Source: a bacterium | Lineage (GTDB): Bacteria > Armatimonadota > Zipacnadia > Zipacnadales > UBA11051 | Assembly (NCBI GenBank): GCA_021372615.1 | Contig: JAJFUB010000019.1 | Coordinates: 1 to 64,000 of the forward strand | Direction of reading: 5' to 3' | DNA: 64,000 bases | In this document: positions 16,957 through 26,407 of the stretch, in pieces | Layout: every line of letters starts with the position of its first letter | Position numbering within the stretch: the stretch's first letter is position 1 | The notes under the pieces: generated by a model | Told to the model about the DNA's origin: nothing | The model's input: only the letters and a program-made list of their open reading frames with translations | Database searches by the model: none | Program-made: the position numbers and the translations under genes

Positions 16957-17609
16957 CGTTGGCCTCCGATCCGCTCTACCAGGAAGAGACCGGCGTCCGC
17001 CCGCAGGTTCGGCAGGAACCGCACCACCCGGCACCGGCCGCGCGCATCCGTGCGCAGCGGGACCTCGCGCAGGATGCGCAGGTCCGCGAGCCGGCAGAAG
17101 TCCCGGAAGTCCTTCAGGGTCGTGAGGTGGATATTGGGTGTGTCATACCACTCGTACGGCAGACGGGCGGTCTTGGGCATGCGCCCGCCGAAGAAGAGCT
17201 GCGCCCGGGCGGACCAGTGGGCGAAGTTCGGCAGCCCGATGATGCAGCGCCGGCCCACCCGCGCCACCTCCCGCAGCAGGTGGAGCGGTCGCTGTAGGAC
17301 CTGGATGGTGTTCGTCAGGATGACGACATCCACAGACTGGTCGGCGTAGTCGGCCAGCCCCTCGTCCAGGTCGCCGTGGACGATGTTGGTCAGGCCCCGG
17401 GCCACGCAGGCCTGGATGCACTGCTCGGACAGCTCGATCCCCAGGCCGCGGACGTGCCGCTCGCGGCTCAGCGCTGCCAGCAAGTCGCCGTTGCCGCAGC
17501 CCAGGTCCAGGACGGTGCTGCCCGGCTCGACCAGCTCAATGACATGCCGGAAGTCCTGCGGCGGACATCCCACCCAGGAGGCCGGCTGTGTCAGCGTTGA
17601 GGCAGTCAT
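16953..17609 (-). CDS. metW: MetW-like SAM-dependent methyltransferase
   Basis: 218 residues. The class I methyltransferase motif VLDLGCGNGDLL (about 33-44) and the MetW-specific run LPYEWYDTPNIHLTTLKDF (about 149-167) identify the family. MetW is found beside MetX in many bacteria and is thought to assist or be required for MetX homoserine acetylation; its own methylation substrate is not established. It begins four bases after the metX stop, and its stop codon overlaps the hydE start, so metX, metW and hydE are almost certainly one transcript. Confidence 0.93.
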   Translation of the reverse strand: MTASTLTQPASWVGCPPQDFRHVIELVEPGSTVLDLGCGNGDLLAALSRERHVRGLGIELSEQCIQACVARGLTNIVHGDLDEGLADYADQSVDVVILTNTIQVLQRPLHLLREVARVGRRCIIGLPNFAHWSARAQLFFGGRMPKTARLPYEWYDTPNIHLTTLKDFRDFCRLADLRILREVPLRTDARGRCRVVRFLPNLRADAGLFLVERIGGQR

Positions 17610-17613
17610 CGGT

Positions 17614-18750
17614 TCATCTCCTCTCTTCCTGCCCCGCCAGGAACCCTCGCACCAGGCTGGTCAGGCTCTCGGCCTCCAGCAAGAAGGCGTCATGCCCGTA
17701 GTCGGTGCTGATCTCGGCATAGACGACGTCCAGACCGTTCTGGCGGAGGGCCGTCACGATCTCGCGCGATTGGTAGGACGGGAACAGCCAGTCGGATGAG
17801 AACGAGGCCACCAGGAATCTCGACCGCGCGCGGGCGACGGCCTCGCGCAGGGAGCCGTAGGCCCGTGTGAGGTCGAAGTAGTCCATGGCCTTGCTGATGT
17901 ACAGGTACGAATTGGCGTCGAAGCGCTTGACGAAGCTGTCGCCCTTGTAGTGCAGGTAGCTCTCGACCTGGAAGTCGGTGACGAAGTCGTAGCCGTACTC
18001 GGCCTTGTCCTGCAGCCGGCGCCCGAACTTCTGGCGCATGGACTGGTCGGACAGGTAGGTGATGTGGCCGACCATCCGCGCGATGGACAGGCCGCGGACC
18101 GGTATGCTCTTGCCGTAGTACTCCCCGCCCATCCAGTCCGGGTCGGCCATGATCGCCTGCCGGCCCACCTCGTCGAAGGCGATGGCCTGCGGTGACAGGC
18201 AGTGGGTCGTGGCCAGCGGCAGGACCAGCCGCACGCGCTCGGGATAGCTCACCGCCCACTGCAACACCTGCATTCCGCCCATCGAGCCGCCGACGACGGC
18301 ATGCAGCACGTCAATGCCCAGGTGGTCCACCAGGACGCGCTGCGCGTTCACCATGTCCTCGACCGTCAGAACCGGGAAAGACAGGGCATAGGGGCGCCCT
18401 GTCCGGGGGTTGATGCTGGAGGGTCCGGTGGATCCTTTACAGCCGCCGATGATGTTGGAGCAGAGCACGAAGTACTTGTTGGTGTCGAGCGCGCGGCCCG
18501 GCCCGATCATCACATCCCACCAGCCGGGCGCCGTGTCCTGGGCACTGTGGTACCCCGCCACATGCGCATCGCCCGACAGGGCGTGGCACACGAGGATGGC
18601 ATTGTCCTTCGCCGCATTCAGCTCGCCGTAGGTCTCGTACGCGAGCGTAACCGGCCCGAGTTGCTGCCCGCTGGTCAACACGAGTTCATCCGGCGCGGCG
18701 CCGAAGGTATGGGTCTGCGTCTCAACGATGCCGACTGATCCCTGTTGCAT
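17614..18750 (-). CDS. metX: Homoserine O-acetyltransferase
   Basis: 378 residues from ATG 18750, the second of two adjacent ATGs (18753 and 18750). The ribosome site AAGGAGG is spaced six bases from the second, so I chose it. It is an alpha/beta hydrolase fold with the nucleophile in [15 protein letters not shown] and the Asp/His pair near [27 protein letters not shown] and [14 protein letters not shown] are MetX signatures. It transfers an acetyl or succinyl group to homoserine, making the substrate for MetY. It follows metY after a gap of about 100 bp that holds a strong hairpin, and it leads the metX-metW-hydE group. Confidence 0.95.
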   Translation of the reverse strand: MQQGSVGIVETQTHTFGAAPDELVLTSGQQLGPVTLAYETYGELNAAKDNAILVCHALSGDAHVAGYHSAQDTAPGWWDVMIGPGRALDTNKYFVLCSNIIGGCKGSTGPSSINPRTGRPYALSFPVLTVEDMVNAQRVLVDHLGIDVLHAVVGGSMGGMQVLQWAVSYPERVRLVLPLATTHCLSPQAIAFDEVGRQAIMADPDWMGGEYYGKSIPVRGLSIARMVGHITYLSDQSMRQKFGRRLQDKAEYGYDFVTDFQVESYLHYKGDSFVKRFDANSYLYISKAMDYFDLTRAYGSLREAVARARSRFLVASFSSDWLFPSYQSREIVTALRQNGLDVVYAEISTDYGHDAFLLEAESLTSLVRGFLAGQEERR

Positions 18751-18777
18751 CATGCACCTCCTTTCCGACATGCCCAT

Positions 18778-18812
18778 CAGGCCCGGATGTCGGGAGGTGA
18801 CATCCGGGCCTG
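18778..18812. terminator. 14-bp perfect hairpin between metY and metX
   Basis: CAGGCCCGGATGTC (18778-18791) and GACATCCGGGCCTG (18799-18812) pair perfectly around a seven-base loop. There is no T-run after it on the minus strand, and the metX ribosome site follows within about 20 bases. It may be a processing or stability element that sets unequal metY and metX expression rather than a full terminator. Confidence 0.45.
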
Positions 18813-18852
18813 GGATAGGGTCGCGGAGACAGCCCGCGAGGTCCGGCAACCG

Positions 18853-20151
18853 CTACGCCTGCGAGGCCGCCAGGGCCTGCTCGATGTCGGCGATGATGTC
18901 GCCGACGGATTCGATCCCCACCACCAGCCGGATGAAGTCATCGCTCACGCCGGTGGCGAAGCGCTCGTCATCCGACAACTGGGCATGCGTCGTGCTCCAC
19001 GGGTGCACCACCAGCGACTTGGCGTCCCCGATGTTCACCAGGTGCGACAGCAGCTTGACGTTGTTGATGAACTTGATGGCGGCCTGAGCCCCGCCCTTGA
19101 TGCCGAAGCCCAGGATGGCCCCGTAGCCGTGACGCAGGTACTTCTGGGCCAGGTGGTGCGTCGGGTGGCTGGCCAGGCCCGGGTAGTTCACCCACGACAC
19201 CGCCGGGTGGCTCTGCAGGTGGTTCGCCACCGCCAGGGCGTTGTCGCTGTGCCGCTGCACCCGCAGACCCAGGGTCTCCACGCCCTGCAGGATCAGGAAG
19301 GCGTTGAAGGGGCTGAGGGCCGGGCCCACATCGCGCAGCAGTTGCGTGCGGGCCTTGACGACATACGCGACCGCCCCGAAGGTGTCCCAGAACCGCAGGC
19401 CGTGGTAGCTCGGGTCGGGTTCGGTGAAGGCCGGGAACTTGCCGTTGGCCCAGTTGAACTTGCCGCTGTCCACGATGATCCCGCCGACCGAGGTGCCATG
19501 CCCGCCCAGGAACTTGGTGAGCGAGTGCAGGACGATGTCCGCGCCCCACTGGATCGGGTTGAGCAGGTACGGCGTCGTCACCGTGTTGTCAATGATGAGC
19601 GGCAGCCCCGCCTCGTGCGCCACGTCGGCCACCGCCTGGATGTCGAGCACGTCGTTCTTGGGGTTGCCCAGGCTCTCGGCATACACGAGCTTGGTGTTGT
19701 CCCGGATGGCCCGGCCGAAGGCGCCCGGGTCGGACGGGTCGGGGTCCACGAAAGTCGTCTCAATCCCGAGCTTCTTGAGGGTGTAGTGGAGCAGGTTGTA
19801 GGTGCCCCCGTAGAGACTCGACGAGGCCACGATGTGGTCGCCGGCGCCGGCGAGGTTGAGGATCGCCAGTGTCTCGGCCGCCTGCCCGGAGGCGGTCACC
19901 AACGCCGCCGCCCCACCCTCCAGCGCGGCGATGCGCTGCTCGAGTACGTCCCACGTCGGGTTGGTGATCCGGGCGTAGATCTGGCCGGCCTCCTTGAGCG
20001 CGAAGCGGTTGGCGGCCTGGTCGGTGTCCTTGAACACGTATGAAGTTGTCTGGTAGATCGGTACGGCGCGCGATCCGGTATCCGAATCGGGTTGCTGCCC
20101 GGCGTGCAGCGCGAGGGTATCGAAGCCGGTGTAGTCGCCGATGGTAGACAT
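18853..20151 (-). CDS. metY: O-acetylhomoserine sulfhydrylase (aminocarboxypropyltransferase)
   Basis: 432 residues from ATG 20151 ([19 protein letters not shown]), with AAGGGG upstream; the longer frame to 20196 adds 15 unrelated residues. It is a Cys/Met-metabolism PLP enzyme: [30 protein letters not shown], the aspartate in PLIIDNTV, and the PLP-binding lysine in [14 protein letters not shown]. It converts O-acetylhomoserine and sulfide to homocysteine, the direct sulfhydrylation route. It is full length for the family, which is usually about 430 residues. It lies between the porin-like gene and metX, all leftward. Confidence 0.95.
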   Translation of the reverse strand: MSTIGDYTGFDTLALHAGQQPDSDTGSRAVPIYQTTSYVFKDTDQAANRFALKEAGQIYARITNPTWDVLEQRIAALEGGAAALVTASGQAAETLAILNLAGAGDHIVASSSLYGGTYNLLHYTLKKLGIETTFVDPDPSDPGAFGRAIRDNTKLVYAESLGNPKNDVLDIQAVADVAHEAGLPLIIDNTVTTPYLLNPIQWGADIVLHSLTKFLGGHGTSVGGIIVDSGKFNWANGKFPAFTEPDPSYHGLRFWDTFGAVAYVVKARTQLLRDVGPALSPFNAFLILQGVETLGLRVQRHSDNALAVANHLQSHPAVSWVNYPGLASHPTHHLAQKYLRHGYGAILGFGIKGGAQAAIKFINNVKLLSHLVNIGDAKSLVVHPWSTTHAQLSDDERFATGVSDDFIRLVVGIESVGDIIADIEQALAASQA

Positions 20152-20197
20152 GGTCTTCCCCTTCTCAACCGGCGTCCTCCGGACGCCGCGGTTCACA

Positions 20198-20920
20198 CTA
20201 GAACACGTGTGTCACAGCTACGGCAAACTGGTCGTCGAGGTCGTCGTTGATGCGGGCCAGGCCGGCATCAACGAAGGTGTTGGCGTCCGCGACATAGCGC
20301 GCCGCCAGGTCGAGCCAGGCATCCGCCTCGGGCTGGTCGTAGTACTCCACGCCGACGATCAGCTTGGGGGTGGCTTGCACGCCCAGGAAGCCGCCGAGCT
20401 GGAAGCTGCGGTCATCGTCCTTGCCGAACAGCCCCGAACCAAGACCGTCGGTGTTGCGGAGCGTTACGCTGGCGATGACTGGCGTCTTGGACGGGAAGAT
20501 CTTCGTGGCGGCGAGGTAGATGTCACTCGTGGTCGGCCCGTCGTCCTCGTTGAGGCGCAGGACGCCGCCCAGCGCGACATTCGGCGCTCCGCCCTTGCCC
20601 GGCCAGACGTACTTGGCGTGCAGGAGGTCTATGGAGGTCAGCCCGCCCACCGCCAGGTCAGCGCGCGTGACGCCCACTTCGAGGTTGTCATAGGCGCCAT
20701 AGACGAGGCCGTAGGTCGTCAGGCCGCCCGCGGGCTGCAGGTTCAGGTAGTGGAAGGTCGCGGCGGCCTTGTCCCGGCCCAGGTTGAGGGCCAACGGGTT
20801 GAGGAAGACCCCGGTGGGGCCCTCCCAGGTGCCCTGTGCGCACGCGGCGGTGGCGGCGACGACGATCAGCAAGACGGCAAGCAAGGTCGTGACGGTTCTC
20901 ACGGAAGTAGCCTTTCTCAC
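20198..20920 (-). CDS. Secreted beta-barrel-like outer membrane protein, unknown function
   Basis: 240 residues from GTG 20920. A second GTG at 20902 would give the cleaner signal peptide [17 protein letters not shown] and is also possible. After cleavage near ACAQG the protein is rich in alternating hydrophobic strands ([34 protein letters not shown]) and ends in a phenylalanine (VAVTHVF), the usual last residue of outer membrane barrels. This suggests a diderm cell envelope. I recognise no substrate. It is leftward between cysK and metY; a GGCGTC/GACGCC hairpin (20171-20187) separates it from metY. Confidence 0.7.
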   Translation of the reverse strand: MRKATSVRTVTTLLAVLLIVVAATAACAQGTWEGPTGVFLNPLALNLGRDKAAATFHYLNLQPAGGLTTYGLVYGAYDNLEVGVTRADLAVGGLTSIDLLHAKYVWPGKGGAPNVALGGVLRLNEDDGPTTSDIYLAATKIFPSKTPVIASVTLRNTDGLGSGLFGKDDDRSFQLGGFLGVQATPKLIVGVEYYDQPEADAWLDLAARYVADANTFVDAGLARINDDLDDQFAVAVTHVF

Positions 20921-21049
20921 AGCGCCTCTGCCGGCGCTGCTGTCGGTGTATTTGGCTGCGGCGGGCGCAGCCGCGATGCGTCATGGACGGCGGGTGGTGA
21001 ACCAGGGGTGACGAAGGGGGAGAGAGGGGAAGACCGCTTCAGCCCTATG

Positions 21050-21097
21050 CTACCGCTTCGTACACCCCGGGCGCATGCTACATAGGCATCGCATCAT
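21050..21097 (-). CDS. Possible 15-residue cysteine-rich mini-ORF after cysK
   Basis: A perfect ribosome site, AAGGAGGT, lies five bases before ATG 21097 and opens a 15-codon frame, MMRCLCSMRPGCTKR, ending in TAG. Three of fifteen residues are cysteine. It begins 32 bases after the cysK stop and precedes the porin-like gene. It could be a cysteine-sensing leader peptide, a small protein, or chance. Only the ribosome site and codon content support it. Confidence 0.3.
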   Translation of the reverse strand: MMRCLCSMRPGCTKR

Positions 21098-21129
21098 GGC
21101 TACCTCCTTGTGGCGCGCCGGGCGCGGGG

Positions 21130-22086
21130 CTACTCCAGCTCCACGCGCTCCAGCACGGCAGGATCGTACTCGAACAGGTCGGTGGACAGGTACCGCTCGC
21201 CGGTGTCCGGCAGCAGCACGACGATCAGCTTGCCCTCACTCTCGGGTCGGGCCGCGATCTGCAGGGCGGCGTACGTGGCTGCGCCCGATGAGACGCCGGC
21301 CACGACACCCTCGGTGCGCGCCAACCGCCGGGCCGTCGCCACGGCATCATCCCCCGTGACCTGGAGGATCTCGTCAATGAACTCGCGCCGCAGCACCTCC
21401 GGCACGAACCCGGCCCCGATGCCCTGAATGCGGTGGGGGCCCGCCTGCCCGCCCGACAGCACCGGCGACTCCGCGGGCTCGACGGCGACCAGCTTCAGCT
21501 CGGGCTTCAGCGGCTTGATGGCCTCGGCGACGCCGGTGAGCGTGCCGCCGGTGCCGATGCCCGAGACGAACACGTCTACGCCGCCGCGGGTGTCCCGCCA
21601 GATCTCCGGCCCGGTGCTGCGCCGGTGGGCATAGGGGTTGGCCAGGTTCTCGAACTGCTGCAAGAGCAGGTACCTGCTGTCCTCAGCGGCAAGCTGCGTG
21701 GCGTAGGCGACAGCGCCTTTCATGCCCTTGGCGGCCGGCGTCAGGATGAGCTTGGCTCCGAGGGCGATCAGCAGGCGGCGGCGCTCCTCAGTCATGCTCT
21801 CGGGCATCACCAGCGTGAGCTGGTAGCCCCGGACGGCCGCGACCAGGGCCAGGCCAATGCCGGTGTTGCCCGAGGTGGGCTCCAGGAGAATGGTGTCCGG
21901 CCCGATCCGGCCGATGGCCTCCGCGGCCTCGATCATGCTCAGGGCGATGCGGTCCTTCACGCTGGATAGGGGGTTGAACGACTCCAGCTTGGCCGTGACG
22001 CGCCCCGGCAGGCCTGCCGCCAGGCGGTCCAAGTAGACCAGGGGGGTCTCACCGATCAGTTCTGTTGCGTCGGCAGCGATGGGCAT
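21130..22086 (-). CDS. cysK: Cysteine synthase (O-acetylserine sulfhydrylase)
   Basis: 318 residues. It is a fold-type II PLP enzyme with the PLP lysine in [13 protein letters not shown], the substrate loop [16 protein letters not shown] and the phosphate-binding [10 protein letters not shown]. The family ending ([26 protein letters not shown]) is intact. It makes cysteine from O-acetylserine and sulfide. It is transcribed from a consensus sigma-70 promoter at 22182-22209 through a leader of about 90 bases that contains a long-range stem. It is the first gene of a leftward series of sulfur amino acid genes. Confidence 0.95.
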   Translation of the reverse strand: MPIAADATELIGETPLVYLDRLAAGLPGRVTAKLESFNPLSSVKDRIALSMIEAAEAIGRIGPDTILLEPTSGNTGIGLALVAAVRGYQLTLVMPESMTEERRRLLIALGAKLILTPAAKGMKGAVAYATQLAAEDSRYLLLQQFENLANPYAHRRSTGPEIWRDTRGGVDVFVSGIGTGGTLTGVAEAIKPLKPELKLVAVEPAESPVLSGGQAGPHRIQGIGAGFVPEVLRREFIDEILQVTGDDAVATARRLARTEGVVAGVSSGAATYAALQIAARPESEGKLIVVLLPDTGERYLSTDLFEYDPAVLERVELE

Positions 22087-22104
22087 GGTGGTCTCACTTT
22101 CGCT

Positions 22105-22158
22105 CGATCAGAGCGTCTTCCGCAGCCTGGGACACTGGGTCGTGCCGTGCTCTGATCG
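22105..22158 (-). promoter_or_regulatory. Leader stem upstream of cysK
   Basis: CGATCAGAGC (22105-22114) and GCTCTGATCG (22149-22158) form a perfect 10-bp stem around a 34-base loop inside the cysK 5' leader. The 3' side ends about 20 bases before the start codon. This is consistent with cis regulation, but it matches no riboswitch class that I can identify. Confidence 0.4.
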
Positions 22159-22181
22159 CAAAGTCAAGTATGTGGGTCGGG

Positions 22182-22209
22182 ATTATATAGATTTGCAGCC
22201 GCCTGTCAA
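22182..22209 (-). promoter_or_regulatory. Consensus sigma-70 promoter for cysK
   Basis: On the minus strand TTGACA (22209-22204) and TATAAT (22187-22182) are both perfect and are separated by 16 bases. Transcription would start near 22175. It is the best promoter in the window. Confidence 0.85.
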
Positions 22210-22273
22210 GACCCTTTTTCGCGGCGTCGTGCGGAATCTCTACCCGCCGTGGCTCCCATCCCCAGAACCGACG

Positions 22274-22299
22274 CAGGGCAGGCGCTGTCGCCTGCCCTG
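22274..22299. terminator. Hairpin after the beta-helix gene
   Basis: CAGGGCAGGCG and CGCCTGCCCTG pair over 11 bp around a four-base loop, 31 bp past the stop codon of the leftward beta-helix gene. No T-run follows. The GGCAGGC core resembles the palindrome at 56818-56842, so it may be a REP-like unit used as a transcript end. Confidence 0.5.
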
Positions 22300-22329
22300 C
22301 CGTACCCCCCAAGATGCCCCGTCAGGAGC

Positions 22330-25300
22330 CTATCCGCCCACGTACACCTTCACGTTATCGAACTCGCCCTTGGCCCAGGTCCACAGCCCCGGGAAGCGCG
22401 GCCGCGCCGGGAGAGCGCGGCCCTTGTAGTCCAACGCCATCTGGTTGTCCACGATGAGCTGCACCCGTTGGTCGGGGAGTACCTGCGCGATGACATGCTG
22501 CCACTGGTTCGGCCGGGCCAGAGGCCTCTCGGAAGTGGCCACTTCCTCCCCGTCCACCATCAGCTTGTTGAGGCCGTTGTTGTTGGAGGCGAAGCCGAAC
22601 AGCAGCCCGCGGGTGAAGTCCGGTGGCTCGTCGAGCACGAAGGCCGACAGGTCGCCGGGAGCGGCGCTGCGGGCGTCATACTCGATCCGCACGACCGGCG
22701 AAGTCTGCGCCTGGGGCAGGCAGATGAAGGCGCGCGGCCCCTCGCCACTCAGGATGCCACCGCCCATGCGCCACGTGCCCGAGGCCAGGCGCCACTTGTC
22801 CGTCAGCTTGCCACCCTCGAAGTCGTCTTCGGCCAGCAGCCGCCAGGCCACGTTGCCCGGGTGCTGCAGCTCGCCATGGGTCGCGGGCGGGAGGGGCTGG
22901 GGGGTCAGCTCGGGCAAGTCCTTGAGCTGCTCGGCGGGGACAATGCTGATCCGCCCGCCGACGCTCGCCGACGCATCATCGAGGTTGACGTACGTCAGCC
23001 CCCACTTGCCCGTCGCGGTGCTGGAGATCTTCAGCAGCAGCAGGTTGAGACCGGCGTTGAGCTGGACCTCGGTTTGCCCGCCCGCCCCGGCGTACGCGGG
23101 GATGGCGCTGCCGTTGAGCCAGGCCCGCAGGCCGCCATCGCACGCGATCAGCAGTGTCGCGGCGGTCGGCTCGGCGGCGCGCACGGCCGTGAGCACATAG
23201 GCCGTCGCGGGGCCCGTCGGCTTCAGCGCAGTCGCCAGGGCGATGCCCCGGTTGCGGATCGTCTGCCAGCGCACCTTGCCGCCCAGGCCGTCACACTCAG
23301 CCTTCAGGTCCAGCCGCGTCTCCGGCGGGTGCACGTAGTCGTCCACCGCCTTGCCCTCACGGTTGGGGAAGGGGCCCACGCACGCGAAGTCGAGCACCAC
23401 GCCTGCGCCGACCACGAAGCTGGTGTCGAAGGCGAGGGGCGGCAGGCCCTCGCCCGACAGCCGCAGCTTCATCGGCACCGTGTAGGGCCCCCACGCCCCG
23501 GCGGGGGCCTTCACCTCCAGGGGCACGGGCGTCTCGGCGCCGGGCTTGAGTTCGGCCGTGGCGCTGGCCGCCGTCGGCTGCCAGCCGTCCGGCCAGGTCG
23601 GGGTGACCTGCAGCGTCAGCGGCGGGGCCTCCGCCGGCAGCGTCGCCAGCACCGCCCACTTGCCGTCGCCGCCCTTGCCCTCGTGCAGCAGGCGGTGGAG
23701 CGACGAGGTCTTCCAGCCCTCCTCCGTCAGCTTCAGGCCCGACAGGAGTTCGATCAGCTCCAGGCTGTAGCCGCCGGGGCGGAACTCGGCCAGGTCCTGC
23801 CAGAGGAGGCGGGTGAGCCGGGCCGGGTCCACCTGCCCGGCAGCCTTCGTCCGCTTCCAGGCGGGGGCCTGGCCGAAGGCTTCCCGGGCCAGCACGTCCA
23901 CCGTCTGCAGCCGCGCCGCCAGCAGTCGCTCCGGCTGCACCCAGGCGTCCTGCAGGCCGTCGCCCCCCAGCGGGCGCTTCACGTCGGTGCAGTCGTTGTT
24001 GCGCACCAGCACCCGCGCCGCGTTGGGGGCGACATCCACGCCCCAGTCGGACCGGGCGATGCGGTTGCCCTCGACGACGGCGTCCTCCAGGACCGGCGCC
24101 GCGACCTGGCCCGAGGTGCTCACGCGAATGCGGGCGTTGGAGTCCAGCCGGTTGTCGCGGATGACGATACCCAGGGCCATGGGGTACTTCCAGGGCGAGC
24201 CGTCGGGGTTGGTCGAGGGGTGGGCGCCGACGCCGATGGCCGAGTCACCCCCGCCGTACTGGTAGCCCGCGGGCACAGCGTGAATGTGGTTGCCCTCGGT
24301 GATGTGATTGCCCAGGTACTGGATGAAAAACTGGGGCTGGGAGCCCTTCTGCGGCGGCCCGGCGTAGTGCGAGGCGTGGCTCCAGAACCCCCCGGCCCGC
24401 GACGCCTCGTTCTCGGCCACGAGGCTCTCCATCCCCGTGCCATAGAACTGGAAGGCGATGCGCACCTCGGCGTACTTGTTCTGCACCACCAGGAAGCGGT
24501 CCATGGTGTGGTTGATGCCGATGACAGACGTGGCATCGGGCGGCAGGGCGAAGGGCTCGTCCACTGTGACCGTGGTGTCGGTGTTGCCCACCACGCGCCG
24601 GTACTGGCCCTTGCCCCGCCCGCCGACGAGGTACAGCGTGTGCCCGGCCAGCACGTCCGGCTTCCACTCCTGGGCGGCCGGCAGCGTCACCGTCGTTGCC
24701 GTGGCTGAGGCCACGCTGCCGAAGTACTGGCCGCTGGCCCCGTCGGTGCTGTTGCACTCCCGGTCCCAGCCCCAGATGTCGCGGAACTCGTTGCGGGCCA
24801 GGTAGATGCGCGACACGGTCGGCCCGGCCAGGTGCGAGCTGAAGAACAGGGCGCTGCGGGCGGTGTTGTCGGCGCCGAGGAACTGGTTGTTCTCGATGGT
24901 CAGCCGCTCGCCGTCATGCACGAAGCAGTAGCCGAGGCTGCCGATGCGCAGGCGGTTGTTCTGGATGCGCGCGCCCCGGCCGTTCATGAGCCAGAAGACA
25001 TTGCCGGAGCTCTCCAGGTCGCAGTCGGTCACCTCCACATTCCTGCCGCCCAGGTGCAGCAGCGTACCCTTGGCCCCGGCCCCGCCGTCGGTCGCGGTCT
25101 GCCGGAAGATCTCGTTGTGGTCCACGATGTTGATGTAGCCGCCGTACATGATCCACTGCATCCGCACCCGCCGCACGAACACATTCCCTGCCTCCGGCGG
25201 CTTGTCGTCAGCCAGCAGGCCATTGTTGGCGTTGACAAACCAGAACGTCAGGTCCTCGAGGCCGAAGTCGTGTGTGCCGCGCAGGACGCAGTCCATGCGG

Positions 25301-26202
25301 TTGGTCGGGGTGTCCTTCCACGCACTGCGGCCGTCGCCCCAGAAGAGCTGCGACAGGCTCCGGCCCTCGCCGCGCAAGACCGTCTTGACGGGGATCGTCA
25401 GCGGGCGCTTCAGCAGGTACCGGCCGCGCGGGAAGGTGACGATGCCGCCCCCGCCCTGCTCGGCCTGCTTCAGCGCCGCCTCCACCGCGGCGGTATCATC
25501 GGCCAGGCCGTTGCCCAGCGCACCGAACTTGCGCACATCCAGCACTGTCTGCGGCCACACGGGCCGCGCCTCCACCGTGAGCTTCACCGGGGCGCTCCAG
25601 GCCAGGTCGCCGCCCTTGCCCCCGTGAGCGAACACCTCGTACTGACCGGGCGGCAGGTTCGTCGGCAGCTTCGCCTGCTCAGCATAGGCATCGCCGGTGG
25701 GCGTTAGCATGAGGCTCCGGGGCCCCCGGAGCCACAGGCGCGGCGGCACAGCCCCGGCCCACGCCAGGTTCTTGCCGAAAGCGCGGACCCAGCCGCCAGG
25801 GCTGGCGGTCAGGCCCAGGTCGCCCTGCACCCACCAGACCTGCGGGTGGTTGAGCAGGCCCCGCACGGAGCCTGCAGCCGAGGTGAGGCGATACGCGAAG
25901 ACACCGGGTGCGAAGGCGGCGGGGACGATGAACTTGACGGAGATGTCGGAGGGCTGGATTGCCTCAACCGGCTGCCATACTTGCGGCCAGGCCGGGGCGG
26001 CGACGCAGGCCGTTGCGGCCTTGTCAGGCAGCCGCGCGATCTCGGCTTTGACTCCGACCCCGAAGTCCCCGCCGCACACCAGTGCGGTCTCATCGGGCCG
26101 GATAGGGTCACTCGCCCAGTACACAGCCGGGGCCGCCGCCAGCGGCAGCACCCCCGTCACCCAACACGTCACAATGACGGTCACGAGTCGGAGACGAGCC
26201 AT
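22330..26202 (-). CDS. Large secreted right-handed beta-helix protein, putative polysaccharide-active enzyme
   Basis: 1290 residues from ATG 26202 (MARLRLVTVIVTCWVTG), with GGAGGTG seven bases upstream; the open frame reaches 26595 but the signal peptide marks the start. After the signal peptide comes a region of about 200 residues rich in beta strands. A Pectate_lyase_3-type parallel beta-helix follows (from DVRKFGALGNGLADDTAAV, about 225, through FPRGRYLLKRPLTIP and many NN-rich coils such as NNRLRIGSLG). Then come beta-sandwich segments and a C-terminal LamG/3-keto-disaccharide-hydrolase-like domain (about 1110-1290, LAEDDFEGGKLTDKW to FDNVKVYVGG). Such proteins bind or cleave acidic polysaccharides outside the cell. 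The exact activity is unknown. It is divergent from the gene at 26408, sharing a 205-bp intergenic region. Confidence 0.82.
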   Translation of the reverse strand: MARLRLVTVIVTCWVTGVLPLAAAPAVYWASDPIRPDETALVCGGDFGVGVKAEIARLPDKAATACVAAPAWPQVWQPVEAIQPSDISVKFIVPAAFAPGVFAYRLTSAAGSVRGLLNHPQVWWVQGDLGLTASPGGWVRAFGKNLAWAGAVPPRLWLRGPRSLMLTPTGDAYAEQAKLPTNLPPGQYEVFAHGGKGGDLAWSAPVKLTVEARPVWPQTVLDVRKFGALGNGLADDTAAVEAALKQAEQGGGGIVTFPRGRYLLKRPLTIPVKTVLRGEGRSLSQLFWGDGRSAWKDTPTNRMDCVLRGTHDFGLEDLTFWFVNANNGLLADDKPPEAGNVFVRRVRMQWIMYGGYINIVDHNEIFRQTATDGGAGAKGTLLHLGGRNVEVTDCDLESSGNVFWLMNGRGARIQNNRLRIGSLGYCFVHDGERLTIENNQFLGADNTARSALFFSSHLAGPTVSRIYLARNEFRDIWGWDRECNSTDGASGQYFGSVASATATTVTLPAAQEWKPDVLAGHTLYLVGGRGKGQYRRVVGNTDTTVTVDEPFALPPDATSVIGINHTMDRFLVVQNKYAEVRIAFQFYGTGMESLVAENEASRAGGFWSHASHYAGPPQKGSQPQFFIQYLGNHITEGNHIHAVPAGYQYGGGDSAIGVGAHPSTNPDGSPWKYPMALGIVIRDNRLDSNARIRVSTSGQVAAPVLEDAVVEGNRIARSDWGVDVAPNAARVLVRNNDCTDVKRPLGGDGLQDAWVQPERLLAARLQTVDVLAREAFGQAPAWKRTKAAGQVDPARLTRLLWQDLAEFRPGGYSLELIELLSGLKLTEEGWKTSSLHRLLHEGKGGDGKWAVLATLPAEAPPLTLQVTPTWPDGWQPTAASATAELKPGAETPVPLEVKAPAGAWGPYTVPMKLRLSGEGLPPLAFDTSFVVGAGVVLDFACVGPFPNREGKAVDDYVHPPETRLDLKAECDGLGGKVRWQTIRNRGIALATALKPTGPATAYVLTAVRAAEPTAATLLIACDGGLRAWLNGSAIPAYAGAGGQTEVQLNAGLNLLLLKISSTATGKWGLTYVNLDDASASVGGRISIVPAEQLKDLPELTPQPLPPATHGELQHPGNVAWRLLAEDDFEGGKLTDKWRLASGTWRMGGGILSGEGPRAFICLPQAQTSPVVRIEYDARSAAPGDLSAFVLDEPPDFTRGLLFGFASNNNGLNKLMVDGEEVATSERPLARPNQWQHVIAQVLPDQRVQLIVDNQMALDYKGRALPARPRFPGLWTWAKGEFDNVKVYVGG

Positions 26203-26407
26203 GGCAGACACCTCCGCGCAGGGTCGGCACATCTTCCCTGCGGCGGGCCGGTTCTCCTCGCCCCGGCCTGTTCTTCCTGGCACGCGACCACCGGTAGAGC
26301 AGGTTTCGTGGCCCACGCCTGCGAAGGACCCTCCGTCATGGCTCCGGTCGCACAGACTGTGGCGACTGCGGTTTCCGCGTCGCCCCATGTTCACAGGAGG
26401 CGCCGAC

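Noticed and set aside
18778-18812. SAM riboswitch before metX
   Set aside because: Only a single perfect hairpin is present; the multi-helix architecture and conserved internal loops of SAM riboswitches are missing.
22249-24708. Long plus-strand open frame (819 codons) opposite the beta-helix gene
   Set aside because: It is antisense to a gene with a clear signal peptide and domain structure; its protein is rich in Arg, Gly, Gln and His with no motif, as expected from GC-rich antisense frames.
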